Part shown: positions 1 through 5,721 of the stretch, one piece after another
Numbering within the stretch: the first letter of the stretch is position 1
Layout: each line of letters begins with the position of its first letter
Assembly (NCBI GenBank): GCA_028704035.1
Contig: JAQVLS010000061.1
Span: 1-8,335, forward strand
DNA from: Desulfotomaculaceae bacterium
GTDB taxonomy: Bacteria; Bacillota; Desulfotomaculia; Desulfotomaculales; Pelotomaculaceae
DNA: 8,335 nucleotides
Reading direction: 5' to 3'
Translations under genes and position numbers: made by a program
The notes under the pieces: generated by a model
Told to the model about the DNA's origin: nothing
Database searches by the model: none
What the model saw: only the letters and a program-made list of their open reading frames with translations

Positions 1-296
1 ACTCCCTGCTGGCAGAGGTGCAGGAACTAAAAAACAAAGCGCGGGAAATGGAGGAGGAGAACGTACGTCTGCGGAAAGAGCTTGCCGCCATTTACCGCGA
101 GGGGTTGGGTGAAGGAACCGGCGGCGGGGCAGGTAGCTTGAAAAGAGGGTTTTTTAACCTACTGGGGCTGTACGACCATGGGTTCCATATCTGCAACATT
201 TATTTTGGGCGGAAAAGAACAGGAGATTGTCTTTTCTGCATGGCCTTTTTGAGAAAAGAACAGGAGACTGCGGAAGAAGTGAGCAACCAAGCGTGA
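1..296 (+). CDS. yabA: YabA, replication initiation control protein (3' part)
   Basis: YabA restrains chromosome replication initiation by binding DnaA and the DnaN clamp (known for B. subtilis). The 5' end is cut off; the open frame reads from base 3 to the TGA at 294-296, leaving 97 residues. What remains starts in the Leu/Glu/Lys-rich coiled coil ([19 protein letters not shown]), followed by a Gly-rich linker. The family's C-terminal metal-binding module comes next, with His-x-Cys (HIC, residues 62-64 of the fragment) and Cys-x2-Cys (CLFC, 76-79). The motifs GFHICN and GDCLFC are diagnostic. B. subtilis YabA is about 119 aa and ends just after the CLFC block; here about 12 extra residues ([13 protein letters not shown]) follow, encoded by DNA carrying an out-of-frame copy of an upstream 15-mer. 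It lies upstream of rsmI as in B. subtilis, but yabB and yazA are missing between them. Confidence 0.9.
   Translation, partial: SLLAEVQELKNKAREMEEENVRLRKELAAIYREGLGEGTGGGAGSLKRGFFNLLGLYDHGFHICNIYFGRKRTGDCLFCMAFLRKEQETAEEVSNQA
212..270 (+). repeat. 15-bp direct repeat inside the yabA 3' end
   Basis: GAAAAGAACAGGAGA occurs at 212-226 and again at 253-267. The match extends to 17 of 18 bases if the following TTG/CTG is included. The period is 41 bp, not a multiple of 3, so the copies are read in different frames (KRTGD versus KEQET). The second copy encodes the start of the extra C-terminal tail of YabA. Confidence 0.7.
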
Positions 297-301
297 GGGT
301 T

Positions 302-381
302 GTAGGTACGGCTTTAGCCGAAAGCGGAATGGGGATACATCTCTCTAATAGGTATTCCCCTGGGGTCGGAGGTATGTCCCC
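302..381 (+). repeat. Intergenic repeat copy A (REP/MITE-like, 80 bp)
   Basis: This fills most of the yabA-rsmI gap. It begins with a small perfect hairpin (CGGCT-tt-AGCCG, 309-320) preceded by GTAGGTA. A GGGGATACATCTCT arm follows at 331-344, and it ends with AGGTATGTCCCC at 370-381. The same order of parts, over 79 bp instead of 80, is seen in the reverse complement of copy B (3683-3761). The terminal 12-mer also appears, inverted, in copy C. No ORF with family resemblance lies in it. A REP/MITE origin is an inference. Confidence 0.65.
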
Positions 382-448
382 GATGGGATGGCTGGGGTGT
401 GTTACGAAAATGATTATTAAAGTATCAAATGGTGGTGAGTCCAAACCC

Positions 449-1312
449 TTGACTGAGGATGCGAAGGGAACACTTTATATCTGCGCGACGCCTATCGGCA
501 ACCTGGAGGATATCACTCTCAGGGTGCTGCGGATACTGCGGGAGGTCGATCTGATCGCCGCGGAAGATACCCGCCATACCCGTAAACTCTTAAGCCATTT
601 TCAAATTCATACACCGCTTACAAGCTATCACCGGCATAACTGTAAAATGAAGGGAGAATATCTCTTGCGCCTGATGTCGGCAGGTAAGAATATTGCGCTT
701 GTATCTGATGCGGGCATGCCCGGTGTTTCCGATCCCGGAGCGGAATTGGTGGCTGAGGCTGTGAAAAATGGCTGTGCGGTAACTGCGGCGCCGGGGCCCA
801 GCGCCGCAGTTACCGCCCTGGTGGTTTCGGGGCTGCCTACCGATTCATATGTTTTTGCGGGGTTTCTTCCCGCAGCTAAAAAAGCCCGCGCGGAGAAATT
901 GCAAGAGCTATCCCGCCAGCAGTGGCCCATGATCTTTTATGAAGCTCCGCACCGAATAAAGGAAACACTGGCAATACTATTAAAAGCCTTTGGCAACCGC
1001 CCGGCCGCCGCAGTAAGAGAGCTGACCAAACTACACGAGGAAGTGATCAGGGGGCCTTTAGAAGAATTAGCGGATCATTTTAATACAGTTGAACCGAGGG
1101 GTGAATTCACCCTGGTCGTGGCCGGGGCGCCGGAAGAAATTCCATCCGAACAGGAGACTGCCTGGCGGCATATTGGGGCGGCGGTACACGTTTCCATGTT
1201 GGAAGCAGAAGGAATGGAACGGAAAAAGGCCGTCCAAGAGGTTGCCCGCCTGCGCGGCCTTCCCAAAAAAGATGTTTACCGCCTGGTGGTTGAGGATAAA
1301 AAGTCTAAATAA
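449..1312 (+). CDS. rsmI: RsmI, 16S rRNA (cytidine1402-2'-O)-methyltransferase
   Basis: RsmI uses S-adenosylmethionine to methylate the 2'-OH of C1402 in the decoding centre of 16S rRNA; it belongs to the tetrapyrrole-methylase fold (formerly YabC/YraL). Visible family blocks in order: GTLYICATPIGNLEDIT near the N-terminus, AAEDTRHTRKLL, ALVSDAGMPGVSDPG (SAM pocket), AAPGPSAAVTALVVSGLP, FYEAPHRI, RELTKLHEE and GEFTLVVAG. I chose the TTG at 449: it is preceded by GGTGGTGAG (431-439, close to an ideal Shine-Dalgarno), and it gives 287 aa with the family's usual few residues before GTLYI. The alternative in-frame ATG at 410 adds 13 residues without family resemblance and has only a distant GGGG. 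The gene is complete and converges on abrB with a 48-bp gap. Function is firm; the start is less certain. Confidence 0.93.
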   Translation: MTEDAKGTLYICATPIGNLEDITLRVLRILREVDLIAAEDTRHTRKLLSHFQIHTPLTSYHRHNCKMKGEYLLRLMSAGKNIALVSDAGMPGVSDPGAELVAEAVKNGCAVTAAPGPSAAVTALVVSGLPTDSYVFAGFLPAAKKARAEKLQELSRQQWPMIFYEAPHRIKETLAILLKAFGNRPAAAVRELTKLHEEVIRGPLEELADHFNTVEPRGEFTLVVAGAPEEIPSEQETAWRHIGAAVHVSMLEAEGMERKKAVQEVARLRGLPKKDVYRLVVEDKKSK

Positions 1313-1316
1313 GCCT

Positions 1317-1341
1317 AAAAAAATGAGAGATTAAATCTCTC
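1317..1341 (-). terminator. Intrinsic terminator of abrB
   Basis: On the minus strand, a stem GAGAGAT/ATCTCTC (1325-1341, 3-nt loop) is followed by A and then seven T (complement of 1317-1323). This is the classic hairpin plus U-tract, 20 bp beyond the abrB stop. On the plus strand the A-tract precedes the stem and no T-run follows, so it should act for abrB rather than rsmI. Confidence 0.75.
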
Positions 1342-1360
1342 TGTAAATAACTGTCGATTT

Positions 1361-1615
1361 TTAGATTGCCTTGGCTTTTTCAAACATGGCCATGGCGCAT
1401 TCGCGGCAAACCAATTTGTTTTTGTAGTGTTGCACTTCGGAAGCATTGCCGCAGAATACGCAGGCAGGCTCATACTTTTTAAGGATAATTTTCTCGGCGT
1501 CGACATATATCTCAAGTGCGTCTTTTTCGTCGATTCCCATTGTGCGTCTCAGTTCAATGGGAATGACCACCCGGCCGAGCTCGTCTACCTTTCTGACAAT
1601 ACCAGTTGATTTCAT
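1361..1615 (-). CDS. abrB: AbrB-family transition-state regulator with C-terminal Cys4 motif
   Basis: This is a DNA-binding global regulator of the AbrB/Abh/SpoVT type. Residues 1-47 are almost identical to the B. subtilis AbrB swapped-hairpin DNA-binding domain: MKSTGIVRKVDELGRVVIP, IELRRTMGI, DALEIYVD and EKIILKKY. The C-terminal part is different: two Cys-x2-Cys knuckles (C52/C55 and C70/C73) in a short tail suggest a small zinc ribbon instead of the Bacillus AbrB multimerisation domain. The 84-aa length is slightly below Bacillus AbrB. The start at 1615 is supported by a strong G-rich ribosome binding site (complement of 1625-1634). It is convergent with rsmI and divergent from metG, as in B. 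subtilis. Upstream tandem 0A boxes imply Spo0A control. The DNA-binding role is near certain; the metal-binding tail is inferred. Confidence 0.95.
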   Translation of the reverse strand: MKSTGIVRKVDELGRVVIPIELRRTMGIDEKDALEIYVDAEKIILKKYEPACVFCGNASEVQHYKNKLVCRECAMAMFEKAKAI

Positions 1616-1632
1616 AATATCTATCCCCCCCT

Positions 1633-1649
1633 TTCAACAAATTTCGACA
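1633..1649 (-). promoter_or_regulatory. Tandem Spo0A (0A) boxes ahead of abrB
   Basis: Read on the minus strand, TGTCGAA (1643-1649) is a perfect 0A box and TGTTGAA (1633-1639) differs at one position. Their starts are exactly 10 bp apart, so they face the same side of the helix. They lie downstream of the predicted abrB -10 and touch its ribosome binding site. In B. subtilis, phosphorylated Spo0A represses abrB from tandem boxes downstream of the promoter; the same logic is inferred here. Confidence 0.7.
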
Positions 1650-1674
1650 AATATATAAAAATTTTTACAAGTAA

Positions 1675-1703
1675 ATGGTACCAACAATTCCATTAAGAGT
1701 CAA
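1675..1703 (-). promoter_or_regulatory. Sigma-A-type promoter of abrB
   Basis: On the minus strand, the -35 box TTGACT (1698-1703, 5/6) is separated by 17 bp from a -10 box TACCAT (1675-1680, 4/6). Transcription would start near 1668, leaving about 50 nt of leader that contains the 0A boxes and the ribosome binding site. The -10 is imperfect, so confidence is moderate. Confidence 0.5.
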
Positions 1704-1750
1704 GGTATTTTTGTAAATTTCTACAATTATTTTCTATCTATGGCGACAAC

Positions 1751-1779
1751 TTGACAAAAAAGGCGCATTAATCTAGAAT
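1751..1779 (+). promoter_or_regulatory. Sigma-A-type promoter of the metG T-box leader
   Basis: TTGACA (1751-1756, perfect -35) is followed after 17 bp by TAGAAT (1774-1779, 5/6 match to TATAAT). The predicted start is near 1786, just before the T-box Stem I. It is back-to-back with the abrB promoter, with 47 bp between the two -35 boxes. Confidence 0.75.
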
Positions 1780-1796
1780 CTAAAATAGTGATTTTT

Positions 1797-2084
1797 TAAT
1801 AGGTTGAAAAGCGATGAAGGGAAGAGTAAGCCAGTTTAAGGTATCCGGACAGCGAGCGGGAGTAGGTGGAAGCCCGCCGGAACAAGTTGGCTGAACATGG
1901 CCCTGGAGTTGCCCTGCTGAATAACAGTAAGCAGGGCCGGTATTAGCCCCGTTAACTAAGCTTGGGTATCGGGGAATTTCCTCGTACCTGGTAAGGCCGG
2001 CGCCGCAAGGTTCCGGTAAAAAGGGTGGTACCGCGAAAATTAAAACTTCGCCCCTCGTAAAACAGGGGCGGGGTTTTTTGTTTT
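1797..2084 (+). promoter_or_regulatory. T-box leader (tRNA-Met sensing) of metG
   Basis: T-box RNAs sense the ratio of uncharged to charged tRNA and let transcription through a terminator when the tRNA is uncharged. Visible parts: the Stem I start GATGAAGGGAAGAGTA (from about 1814); AGCCAG/TTGGCT above the specifier loop; the distal region AGCGAGCGGG...GGTGGAAGCCCG; and the specifier region GAACATGGCCCTGGAG with AUG at 1897-1899 followed by the usual purine. Next come an 8-bp hairpin GCCCTGCT/AGCAGGGC (1911-1937), a CCCCG/CGGGG hairpin (1947-1974), and the conserved T-box AAGGGTGGTACCGCG (2021-2035). UGGU at 2026-2029 can pair with the ACCA end of a tRNA whose discriminator is A, as in tRNA-Met. 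The AUG specifier agrees with the metG gene downstream. Confidence 0.93.
2042..2084 (+). terminator. Regulated intrinsic terminator of the metG T-box
   Basis: The core stem is CGCCCC (2049-2054) with GGGGCG (2065-2070). It can be extended outwards through two U-G pairs to AAAAC/GTTTT. A T-rich tract (TTTTTTGTTTT, 2074-2084) follows. It lies 7 bp after the T-box sequence and about 30 bp before the metG start, the standard position for a tRNA-controlled terminator. Confidence 0.88.
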
Positions 2085-2113
2085 AATTAAGATTACAGAA
2101 AGGAAGGTAAGGC

Positions 2114-3661
2114 ATGAGCAAGGGGACATTCTACATCACCACACCGATCTATTATCCCAGCGGAAATTTGCATATCGGACACGCTTACACTACTGTGGCG
2201 GCGGACGCCATAGCCCGCTTTAAAAAAATGACCGGATACGAAACACGTTTTTTAACAGGTTCCGATGAACACGGACAAAAAATCGAACGGGTGGCCAAAG
2301 CCGGCGGCAAAACACCACAAGAATTTGTGGATGAGGTTGTGGCCGGCATTAAAAACCTCTGGAGGAAATTGGAGGTGGATTACGACGACTTTATCCGGAC
2401 CACCGAAGATCGCCATAAAAGTGTGGTATCAGCTGTATTTCAGAGGCTGTACGACCAGGGGGATATATATAAAGCCAGTTATGAAGGATGGTACTGTACG
2501 CCCTGCGAGGCTTTCTGGGTCGAAAGCAGGCTGGAAGACGGTAATTGCCCGGACTGCGGGCGCCCGGTAGAACTGCTCCAGGAGGAAAGCTATTTTTTCA
2601 AGATGTCCAAGTATGCCCAGCGCCTGCTGCGGCATATTGAAGAACACCCGGAATTTATCCAACCTACCACCCGGCGCAACGAAATGGTCAGTTTTATTAA
2701 TAGCGGACTGGAGGACCTGTGCGTTTCCAGGACGACGTTTAACTGGGGCATACCTGTGCCTTTCAACTCTGAACACGTGATTTATGTTTGGGTGGACGCC
2801 CTGACCAACTACATTTCTGCCCTGGGCTACGGCACGGAGGATGACAACCTGTTTAAAAAATACTGGCCGGCCGATGTGCACCTGATGGGCAAGGATATTG
2901 TACGTTTTCACAGTATCATTTGGCCGATGCTCTTAATGGCTTTGGGCATCGAACTGCCCAGGCAGGTGGTGGGCCACGGCTGGATACTGCTTGACAGTGG
3001 TAAAATGTCCAAGTCCAAGGGGAACGTAGTGGACCCGTTGATACTGATTGACAAATACGGTGTCGACTCCATCCGCTATTACCTGCTGCGAGAGATGCCT
3101 TTCGGGGCGGACGGGTCTTACAGCGAGGACGCCCTGGTGGAAAGGATTAATAAGGACCTGGCCAACGACCTGGGCAACCTTGTCAGCCGCTCCATAGCAA
3201 TGGTGGAAAAATATTTCAAGGGGCAAGTCCAATCGCCTTCAGCGCCGGCGGTCCCAGATCAGGATTTGATCGATCTGGCCGAACAAACCCCTGCTATTGT
3301 TGAAGAGTTAATGGACAGGTCCGATATTTCCGGCGCCCTGGCCGCCATCTGGCGCCTGGTTGGGCGAGCCAACAAATATGTAGATGAAACCGCCCCCTGG
3401 GCTCTGGCCAAAGACCCGGCTAAAAATGAACGGCTTGCCACTGTAATGTATAACCTGGCTGAATCACTTCGTTTCATCACTGTCATGGTGTCGCCGTTTA
3501 TGCCCCACCTGCCTGATAGGGTCTGGAGCCAGTTGGGCATCGCCGGACGGTCTGAACTGCATACCTGGGGGGCTCTGTCCTGGGGCAGGTTGCCGGCCGG
3601 CACTGTTGTAAAGCGCGGCCCGGCTTTATTCCCACGGATCGATACCGCAGGCAAGAAGTAA
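2114..3661 (+). CDS. metG: Methionyl-tRNA synthetase (MetRS), short form
   Basis: This class I aminoacyl-tRNA synthetase charges tRNA-Met (elongator and initiator) with methionine in the cytoplasm. The N-terminal catalytic fold carries HIGH (residues 20-23). The connective insert has two metal-binding knuckles, C128/C131 and C145/C148. YVWVDALTNYISALGY follows, then KMSKS (297-301) in a GKMSKSKGNVVDP context. The helical anticodon-binding domain ends around SPFMPHLPDRVW and the final LFPRID. At 515 aa it stops where longer bacterial MetRS (about 650 aa in Bacillus) continue into an EMAP/tRBD-type tRNA-binding domain, so that domain is absent. The start is set by AGGAAGG 6 nt upstream of the ATG. 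Expression is predicted to depend on the T-box leader. The stop codon is followed 21 bp later by repeat copy B. Confidence 0.97.
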   Translation: MSKGTFYITTPIYYPSGNLHIGHAYTTVAADAIARFKKMTGYETRFLTGSDEHGQKIERVAKAGGKTPQEFVDEVVAGIKNLWRKLEVDYDDFIRTTEDRHKSVVSAVFQRLYDQGDIYKASYEGWYCTPCEAFWVESRLEDGNCPDCGRPVELLQEESYFFKMSKYAQRLLRHIEEHPEFIQPTTRRNEMVSFINSGLEDLCVSRTTFNWGIPVPFNSEHVIYVWVDALTNYISALGYGTEDDNLFKKYWPADVHLMGKDIVRFHSIIWPMLLMALGIELPRQVVGHGWILLDSGKMSKSKGNVVDPLILIDKYGVDSIRYYLLREMPFGADGSYSEDALVERINKDLANDLGNLVSRSIAMVEKYFKGQVQSPSAPAVPDQDLIDLAEQTPAIVEELMDRSDISGALAAIWRLVGRANKYVDETAPWALAKDPAKNERLATVMYNLAESLRFITVMVSPFMPHLPDRVWSQLGIAGRSELHTWGALSWGRLPAGTVVKRGPALFPRIDTAGKK

Positions 3662-3682
3662 ATTAACGAGGACATTCCAATT

Positions 3683-3761
3683 GGGGACATACCTGGCCCC
3701 AAAAGCAGGCCCAAAACAGAGGTGTACCCCGCCAAAGATGTGCGGCTGAAGCCGCACCTAC
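3683..3761 (-). repeat. Intergenic repeat copy B (REP/MITE-like, 79 bp)
   Basis: In plus-strand order: GGGGACATACCT (3683-3694), a spacer, AGGTGTACCCC (the partly complementary arm ending at 3730), and then a perfect small hairpin GTGCGGCTGAAGCCGCAC (3740-3757) running into CTAC. The reverse complement matches copy A part for part: GTAGGTGCGGCTTCAGCCG against GTAGGTACGGCTTTAGCCG at one end and AGGTATGTCCCC at the other. A decayed look-alike of the end, GAGGACATTCC, sits just before it at 3668-3678. It lies in the metG-tatD gap. The T-rich run near 3789-3802 is too far from the hairpin for an ordinary terminator. Confidence 0.65.
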
Positions 3762-3826
3762 GCAAACCACGCAGAGATAAAAAGTAGGGTTTTTGTTTTT
3801 TTTAATAATGAAAGGAAAACTTTAAT

Positions 3827-4597
3827 ATGAATGTGTTTGACACGCACGCCCACCTGAACGACAAGGCATATGACGCGGACCGGGACGAAATGATCCAGCG
3901 CGCCCGCCAGGCCGGGATTACGCTTATTGTAAATATCGGCTTCAACCTGACATCGTCCCGCGAATCAATAGACCTTGCTGACAGCTACGATCTAATTTAC
4001 GCCTCTGTGGGTATTCACCCCCATGATGCGGCCGAAGCCGGCCCTGGTTATCTGTTGGAACTGCAGAAAATGGCCCGACATCCGAAGGTGGTGGCAATCG
4101 GGGAAATCGGCTTGGATTATTTCCGGGATCTTTCACCACGCCCGGTGCAGCGGAAAGTTTTTCTAGAACAGATGGCGCTGGCTAAAAAACTACAAAAACC
4201 CATTATTATTCATGACCGTGATGCACACGGCGATATGATGGATATTTTGAGAAAGGAAAAACTGGGGCCGGCCGGCGGGGTTATGCATTGTTATTCAGGC
4301 AGCTGGGAAATGGCCAGGGAATTACTGGCTATGGGGTTTTATCTTTCTATCGCTGGTCCGGTTACTTTTCCCAACGCTTCGAAGTCGAAAGAAGTGGCCG
4401 CTAAAGTACCCGCGGACCGCCTGCTGATCGAAACAGACGCCCCTTATCTAGCCCCCATGCCTTACCGGGGCAGGCGGAATGAACCGGCGCATATACTTTA
4501 TACCGCCGCAGAAATTGCCAGGCTGCGGGGAATAAAAAAAGAAGATTTAGTACAGATGTGTGCAGAAAACGGCAGGAAATTATTCCGAATTGCTTGA
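3827..4597 (+). CDS. tatD: TatD-family metal-dependent deoxyribonuclease
   Basis: TatD proteins are metal-dependent hydrolases of the amidohydrolase (TIM-barrel) fold with 3'-5' exonuclease activity, linked to DNA repair. The full set of family metal ligands is visible: H7 and H9 in FDTHAHL, E93 in IGEIGLDYF, H129 in IIIHDRDAH, H154 in GVMHCYSGS and D204 in IETDAPYLAP. The C-terminal block YRGRRNEPAHI is also typical. The 256-aa length is normal for the YabD/TatD type. The start ATG is preceded by GAAAGGA about 10 nt upstream, followed by a tiny overlapping ATG...TAA of five codons that I do not call a gene. It follows metG as yabD follows metS in B. subtilis. Co-transcription with metG through the 165-bp repeat-containing gap is possible but not shown. 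Confidence 0.96.
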   Translation: MNVFDTHAHLNDKAYDADRDEMIQRARQAGITLIVNIGFNLTSSRESIDLADSYDLIYASVGIHPHDAAEAGPGYLLELQKMARHPKVVAIGEIGLDYFRDLSPRPVQRKVFLEQMALAKKLQKPIIIHDRDAHGDMMDILRKEKLGPAGGVMHCYSGSWEMARELLAMGFYLSIAGPVTFPNASKSKEVAAKVPADRLLIETDAPYLAPMPYRGRRNEPAHILYTAAEIARLRGIKKEDLVQMCAENGRKLFRIA

Positions 4598-4632
4598 ATA
4601 AATAGTAAAGTATAAGTGAAGGGTTACCAAGG

Positions 4633-4656
4633 ATGGTTTTTTAATATGGTTTTTTA
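4633..4656 (+). repeat. Tandem ATGGTTTTTTA repeat between tatD and cobO
   Basis: The 11-mer ATGGTTTTTTA occurs at 4633-4643 and 4646-4656 (13-bp period) in the 75-bp gap between tatD and cobO, just upstream of the cobO ribosome binding site. A short ACCA/TGGT stem precedes the first T-run, giving a weak terminator-like shape. No clear promoter is visible. Confidence 0.5.
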
Positions 4657-4672
4657 GTAAAGGGGGAGAGTT

Positions 4673-5212
4673 ATGGCTGAGCAGAGGAAAAAAGGTTTAA
4701 TCCTGGTAAACACGGGCAACGGCAAAGGTAAAACCACCGCCGCGCTGGGCATGGCGCTCAGGGCCTGGGGGCAGGGAATGAAGGTGCTAGTACTACAGTT
4801 TATCAAAGGCGGCTGGAAATATGGAGAATTGAAAGCCGCTGAAAAACTCGGGCCAAACTTTGAAATACGTCAGATGGGTGAGGGATTCATCAAGGGACCG
4901 GGTGATCAATCCCTGGAAGAGCATCGCCATGCTGCGGTGAAAGCCCTGGCGGCGGCTAAAACAGAAATCTCCTCCGGCAAGTACGACCTGATCATCCTGG
5001 ACGAGATACTTTACGCGATCAACTACGGGCTTGTCGCTCTTCCCGACACCCTTGAGTTAATGGCAAAAAAACCTGAGGACCTGCACCTAGTTCTGACCGG
5101 CCGCAACGTTCCGCCGGAGATCGTCGAGCGGGCTGACCTGGTTACTGAAATGCGGGAGATAAAACACCATTATAACAAAGGGATACCCGCCCAGAAGGGT
5201 ATTGAATTTTAA
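4673..5212 (+). CDS. cobO: CobO/BtuR-type ATP:corrinoid adenosyltransferase
   Basis: This enzyme transfers the 5'-deoxyadenosyl group of ATP to cobalt(I) corrinoids to make adenosylcobalamin or its precursors (cobalamin synthesis and salvage, cytoplasm). The N-terminal P-loop GNGKGKTT (residues 15-22) uses the family's characteristic spacing. It is followed by the VLQFIKGGWKYGE block. A Walker B-like LIILDE has D110/E111. The C-terminal signature runs LTGRNVPPEIVERADLVTEM and ends IKHHYNKGIPAQKGIEF, as in CobA/CobO proteins. The 179-aa length is typical. GGGGGAGAG 5-6 nt before the ATG at 4673 supports the start. No other corrinoid genes are in the window. It lies in the tatD-yabE interval, where B. 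subtilis has no such gene. Confidence 0.95.
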   Translation: MAEQRKKGLILVNTGNGKGKTTAALGMALRAWGQGMKVLVLQFIKGGWKYGELKAAEKLGPNFEIRQMGEGFIKGPGDQSLEEHRHAAVKALAAAKTEISSGKYDLIILDEILYAINYGLVALPDTLELMAKKPEDLHLVLTGRNVPPEIVERADLVTEMREIKHHYNKGIPAQKGIEF

Positions 5213-5270
5213 GGCTCGGATTAGAACAGTAAATTTTTAAAGATAATTTAAGAAAAGGAGGGTTTGCTGG

Positions 5271-5690
5271 ATGCGACAGGTGCCCGCTATAATAGCATGG
5301 ATTGTTAATGCTTTTGAAAACAGCAGCCAACACTCCGAATACTACATTGACCTGCAGACGGGCGACGTTAAGTTTTTTTCACCCCTGGATTTCCCCGAAC
5401 ATACAGAGGTTATGAGAAAGCTTGATCAGCAGACCGAACGGTTCGTCAGACTGCCAAAGATTGAAAAAGAATTTTCTTTGCAGGTAAAAAAAGATTATAT
5501 AGCAACCATAGAGGATCAGAATTTAAAAAACCAGCTGGAAAATGAGCTTGAAACAGATGCGAGATATAGGGGAATCCTGATGGGCTACGAAGATGAGCGG
5601 CGCCAGTGGTATAAGTTCCAAAATGGAAAGTATGCAGATTACTTAAAAGAATGGTTCAAGGGAAAAGGAATAGAGCTTGTAGAAAAATAA
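5271..5690 (+). CDS. UPF0158-like protein of unknown function
   Basis: A soluble 139-aa protein with no signal peptide or membrane segment. It resembles the UPF0158 family by pattern: a short N-terminal helix, the turn EYYIDLQTGDV (23-33), a middle FVRLPKIEKEFSLQVKKDYI, an acidic helical stretch and a C-terminal WYKF (113-116) followed by KEWFKGKGIEL (126-136). The family has no established function. The start is well supported by AAAGGAGGG 8 nt upstream of the ATG. It lies 58 bp after cobO on the same strand and may be co-transcribed with it. Its 3' end faces the orphan lipoprotein gene across repeat copy C. The coding call is strong (good ribosome binding site and protein-like composition); the family assignment is from memory of the motif pattern and is less sure. 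Confidence 0.8.
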   Translation: MRQVPAIIAWIVNAFENSSQHSEYYIDLQTGDVKFFSPLDFPEHTEVMRKLDQQTERFVRLPKIEKEFSLQVKKDYIATIEDQNLKNQLENELETDARYRGILMGYEDERRQWYKFQNGKYADYLKEWFKGKGIELVEK

Positions 5691-5721
5691 CCTGATTGGG
5701 GAATCTCCGGCCCCTTCAATA

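Noticed and set aside
154..444. 96-codon minus-strand frame overlapping yabA end and repeat copy A
   Set aside because: It is antisense to the clearly conserved YabA C-terminus, has no ribosome binding site and no recognisable motif.
227..448. N-terminal extension of rsmI back to base 227
   Set aside because: The extension overlaps yabA and the repeat and has no family similarity; RsmI homology begins at GTLYICATPIGN, a few residues after the TTG at 449.
1148..1161. GAACAGGAGACTGC in rsmI, identical to 258-271 in yabA
   Set aside because: Both encode EQETA in frame; a 14-bp match inside two coding regions with no wider similarity is most simply a coincidence.
3740..3802. Intrinsic terminator after metG (GTGCGGCTGAAGCCGCAC hairpin plus T-run)
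   Set aside because: The T-rich stretch begins about 30 nt after the hairpin, too far for an intrinsic terminator; the hairpin is better explained as part of repeat copy B.
3808..3825. Five-codon ORF overlapping the tatD ribosome binding site
   Set aside because: It has no ribosome binding site of its own and no attenuation structure; it arises by chance from ATGAAAGGA.
3662..3826. Remnant of a MetRS C-terminal tRNA-binding domain downstream of metG
   Set aside because: The 165-bp gap is occupied by the repeat and a T-rich run; no frame shows tRBD-like residues and it is far too short.
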